Shown piece by piece: positions 3,564 through 6,584 of a stretch of 6,584 nucleotides of DNA. Position numbers and translations under genes: made by a program. The first letter of the stretch is position 1; every line of letters starts with the position of its first letter. The notes below the pieces were generated by a model, which was not told the origin of the DNA, made no database searches, and saw nothing but the letters and a program-made list of their open reading frames with translations. The DNA comes from Calditrichota bacterium (GTDB taxonomy: Bacteria; Zixibacteria; MSB-5A5; GN15; FEB-12), in NCBI GenBank assembly GCA_008501655.1, contig QQUK01000249.1, positions 1 to 6,584 of the forward strand, read 5' to 3'.

Positions 3564-6500
3564 GTGAATAAAACAAGTAATATTGTAATTGTTATCCTAA
3601 GTTTTTTATTATCAACTCATTTTGTTTTTGCATCAAATAAACCGTCTGTAAAAAAATCTAACCGTACAAAAGTAGATATATCAAAAACAATTCCAATGAT
3701 TGATGAAAAGCCGGAACTTTCAGCTCAATCAGCCAACAGGAAATCGGTAGGTGGTTATACAGCAACATCTCCTTTAAATTCACCCGGTGTTGTCGTTGGG
3801 GATACCTGGTACGATTATCAACATAACGGTACAATGGGTCGTATGATAGAGACAGTCGGAATCGGCGATACAGTTTTTGTTCATTTTGGTTGGATGCGGC
3901 TTCTGCAGCCGAGCTTTACAAACAGACATTACGGTTATGCTTCATTTAAAAACTCGGTGTTTGGTACATCGTTGAGTAGTGCTATTGCTGTTCAACCAAC
4001 CGGCGATTATGGGGGGTATGTTAGTTTGACTGCAAATTCGGATGGTGATGTTATAATTGGCGGTCATAATCAAGAATTTGGGGCTGGTTTTTCTCAACCG
4101 CAAATTTATTATTGGGATTTTATTGGATTTCCTTTCTGGGATTACAGCCGTATACCGGATTCGGTTGCATCATATGATGCAGACTTTCTACATTCAGTTA
4201 GGTGGCCAAAGATTGCATATCAGGAAGGGTCGCAGGATGTCACACATGTCATAGCTCAGCATTCAAATCCGGCTGCTGTGTCTGATCAAGCGATGTATTA
4301 TTTCCGAAAAGTCGGAGATATGCATACCGGAGTTTGGGACTATCCCCCATATGTAGTAGATACAATTCATAATCTTTCGCATGATATCGTTGCTGATAAT
4401 AACTCTGATAAAGTAGCGATTGCATGGACTGCAAATCTGACTTATACCGGTGTTGGAACGGATCAATATCCAGCCGGTTTTCAGGATGATACCCTTTCAG
4501 GTGAATCACCAATTCACGTCCAGTGGGATAATGATGTATATTATCAGATTTCCGATGATCAGGGTGTGACCTGGAACAACAGAGTAAATATTACAAAAAA
4601 TAGACTTGGTGAAGCAGGCTATCGACCTTACACAGACCTTTCAACGTTGATTGACAGCAATGGCGATCTGCATGTTGCATGGTCCGGTGTGCCATGGCCG
4701 GAAGACCCGGCATCGGATGGATGGTCAGGGTTTTACTGCCGTCTTTTCATGTGGTCAGAAAATGTCAATGTTATTCGTACGGTGGCATCAGCTGAATGGT
4801 CTTCTCCGGATTTTGATACACTCATCGAATGTTATACCGGTGCATGGAACCTTGCTATATCAAAAATGCAGGTATCCGAATGTGATGGTAAATTATACGT
4901 CCTCTGGACACAATATCAGGATCCTCTTAATGGTATCACCGATGACTGTGCTGCACGTGCAAATGGTGGTGCTGGCGATCTGAACGGTTCAGCAAACGGT
5001 GAGTTGTTTATTTCGGTTTCTTTTGATTATGGTCTGACTTTTGATCAATCACGTAACATCACTAACTCATACTCCAAAGATTGTGATCCTGCAAACGGCG
5101 GGCTTGATTGTGATTCGGATGCATGGCCGTCGATGACAAAGTTCGGCCGGCAGAATATTCCTGCTGATGATTGGTCAATGGCTGAAATTATTGACCCATC
5201 CGGAAGTTATGCCGGAGATTATTATCTTGATGTACAATATATTCATGATAAGGATGCCGGTGGAATTGTGCAAAATGAAGGAACCTGGCAGAACAATCCG
5301 GTCAAATGGTTCCGCCTTGCTTGTGTAGACCCGGTACTGAATCCATTATTACACTATTCTCCCATTTCTATCGAGTTACCGACTTATGCTGAGCCAGGTT
5401 CGACAATCTCTATACCGATAACGCTTGAAAATAACGGAAATGTCAATTTAAATTATTCACCGGTTATTGAGATGGATAATAACTCGAGCCTTAACTGGCT
5501 ATCTGTTTCCGGTCTTACCGGTCTGACACCAAGTGGATTTTCGAATACTGAAACAGGTTCAATAAATTTAGGTTCTCCAACAACGGTTTTAGGAAATTAT
5601 ACCGGTAGAATTATTTTAATTTCTAATGCACCCGGTTCACCTGATACGATTCCAATCAATTTTTTAGTTGCTGACACTATTATTGAACAACGCCCCGATA
5701 CTATTTTTTCTGCATGTCTCGCATTAGGGGTCGATAACAATGGAGCTTTTGGATTAAACGGTGCCGGTGGCATCAATCTGGACTGGACCTATTCCGGTGC
5801 GGAATGTGATTCGAATGCGGATGTATATCTCTATGACGGTTCCCCGGTGATTCTCTGGATTGACGGTGCTGATACAATCGGAAACTGGTCAATATTTGGA
5901 AACGGCTTGCTTACCCAAAACGGTTTAGTACCCTTAGGTGGAGAAGATTCAGGTGTTAAAACTGATTATAATTGGTATAATACCGGAACGTTTGTAACTC
6001 ATGATTCATCAATTGGACTTAGTCGTTCATATTATGGAAGTACCGATCCGTCAGATTGTGACTTTATTGTGCAGAAATTAGAAGTTTGGTCTTACGATGG
6101 TCTGGCTAAGAGCGGCATCACAATCGGTGAAGCGATTGATTGGGATATTCCGTCTGATTCCGGCAATCAGAATGAGTCGAGTTTTGATGTTTTCTCAACT
6201 ACCATATATCAATCCGGTGCTGAATATGGTGTTGATACTTCGTGTCAGGATTCAGATACACGGTTCGGGGGAGTAGCCTTTTTTGAATCGTATAAAAACG
6301 GTTCATTGGAGCAATCGGTTCCTTACAATATGTTCACCGGCAGAGCAGATTCACTTATATATCCTACGGGAAATTTTGTCCCCGGACAATTATATACCAC
6401 TATGCAGGACCCCGGATATTTTGTCGAAACAGCTACAACTGACCAGTTTTCAGTGATGACATACGATAATAATCTGACAATTAATTCAGGAGATACAGCT

Positions 6501-6584
6501 GTTTTCTGGACAGTGCTTGCAACGGTACAAAATGGCACAGTTTCTGACTTAACACAGGCGATTGAAGATGGGAAACAGTTTATC
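3564..6584 (+). CDS. Large exported Asp-box/propeller-like surface protein (partial, no stop in window)
   Basis: From GTG the frame is open for exactly 1007 codons to the window edge. Residues 1-23 are a signal peptide (NIVIVILSFLLSTHFVFA, then SNK). Residues about 75-600 look like a sialidase-type beta-propeller: an Asp-box SDDQGVTW at 330-337, a degenerate one SFDYGLTF at 486-493, and recurrent blade strands VAIAW (284-288), LHVAW (369-373) and LYVLW (444-448). Residues about 601-705 resemble an Ig-like/BACON-type domain (IELPTYAEPGSTISIPITLE, NWLSVSGLTG, GNYTGRIILISNAPGSPDTI). From about 706 on is a module with EAIDWDIPSDSG (856-867) and RFGGVAFFES (900-909), which I associate with extracellular proteins of FCB-group candidate phyla. 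No catalytic sialidase residues can be assigned, so enzyme activity is not claimed. It is probably surface-bound or secreted; any C-terminal sorting domain or dockerin would lie beyond the window. Its relation to the upstream FN3-dockerin gene is unknown. Confidence 0.85.
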   Translation, partial: MNKTSNIVIVILSFLLSTHFVFASNKPSVKKSNRTKVDISKTIPMIDEKPELSAQSANRKSVGGYTATSPLNSPGVVVGDTWYDYQHNGTMGRMIETVGIGDTVFVHFGWMRLLQPSFTNRHYGYASFKNSVFGTSLSSAIAVQPTGDYGGYVSLTANSDGDVIIGGHNQEFGAGFSQPQIYYWDFIGFPFWDYSRIPDSVASYDADFLHSVRWPKIAYQEGSQDVTHVIAQHSNPAAVSDQAMYYFRKVGDMHTGVWDYPPYVVDTIHNLSHDIVADNNSDKVAIAWTANLTYTGVGTDQYPAGFQDDTLSGESPIHVQWDNDVYYQISDDQGVTWNNRVNITKNRLGEAGYRPYTDLSTLIDSNGDLHVAWSGVPWPEDPASDGWSGFYCRLFMWSENVNVIRTVASAEWSSPDFDTLIECYTGAWNLAISKMQVSECDGKLYVLWTQYQDPLNGITDDCAARANGGAGDLNGSANGELFISVSFDYGLTFDQSRNITNSYSKDCDPANGGLDCDSDAWPSMTKFGRQNIPADDWSMAEIIDPSGSYAGDYYLDVQYIHDKDAGGIVQNEGTWQNNPVKWFRLACVDPVLNPLLHYSPISIELPTYAEPGSTISIPITLENNGNVNLNYSPVIEMDNNSSLNWLSVSGLTGLTPSGFSNTETGSINLGSPTTVLGNYTGRIILISNAPGSPDTIPINFLVADTIIEQRPDTIFSACLALGVDNNGAFGLNGAGGINLDWTYSGAECDSNADVYLYDGSPVILWIDGADTIGNWSIFGNGLLTQNGLVPLGGEDSGVKTDYNWYNTGTFVTHDSSIGLSRSYYGSTDPSDCDFIVQKLEVWSYDGLAKSGITIGEAIDWDIPSDSGNQNESSFDVFSTTIYQSGAEYGVDTSCQDSDTRFGGVAFFESYKNGSLEQSVPYNMFTGRADSLIYPTGNFVPGQLYTTMQDPGYFVETATTDQFSVMTYDNNLTINSGDTAVFWTVLATVQNGTVSDLTQAIEDGKQFI

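Noticed and set aside
4249..4512. Minus-strand frames inside the large surface-protein gene (also 6323-6538), and plus-strand frames at 4057-4254 and 4651-4983
   Set aside because: All lie inside the continuous 1007-codon frame with domain support; they are out-of-frame shadows.
3564..5360. Annotating the propeller region as a sialidase
   Set aside because: Asp-boxes occur in many non-sialidase propellers, and no catalytic Arg triad, Tyr/Glu or Asp set could be placed.

Overview
The window looks like a piece of an AT-rich genome (roughly 40% GC by eye) of a Gram-negative-type bacterium. It carries three secreted proteins with ordinary signal peptides. One combines a fibronectin-III-like domain with a dockerin pair. 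Another has a C-terminal module containing the phrase DWDIPSDSG followed by RFGGVAFFES. I associate that style of protein with Zixibacteria and related FCB-group candidate phyla. This is a recollection of sequence style, not a search result.

Layout: (1) Positions 1-112, minus strand, hold the first 37 codons of a secreted protein that runs off the left edge. Its signal-peptide core is encoded by a 15-bp tandem repeat. (2) Positions 113-423 are a divergent, AT-rich control region with candidate promoters and a recurring AATT(C)GTTTAACAAG motif. (3) Positions 424-2533 hold a plus-strand cluster: an Lrp/AsnC regulator, a YedA-like DMT/EamA exporter and a Nim-type FMN-binding flavoprotein. The first two genes are separated by an island of short dispersed-type repeats (883-983). 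The last two are 9 bases apart. (4) Positions 2534-2818 are intergenic, with a weak terminator and a strong -35 box. (5) Positions 2819-3403 encode a small secreted FN3-dockerin protein. (6) Positions 3404-3563 are intergenic, with a 13-bp perfect dyad. (7) From 3564 to the right edge, a GTG-started frame stays open for 1007 codons. It encodes a large exported protein with Asp-box/propeller-like repeats, an Ig/BACON-like domain and a C-terminal module.

How the genes may work together: an Lrp-family sensor beside a metabolite exporter and a small flavoprotein fits a substrate-induced efflux and detoxification cluster. The divergent control region makes the regulator a candidate to control itself and possibly the minus-strand secreted gene. 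The right half is a separate module of extracellular proteins. I found no mobile-element genes, RNA genes or CRISPR array. The least expected observations are the tandem-repeat signal peptide, the repeat island that creates a false N-terminal extension of the exporter, and the motif repeated in the divergent promoter region.
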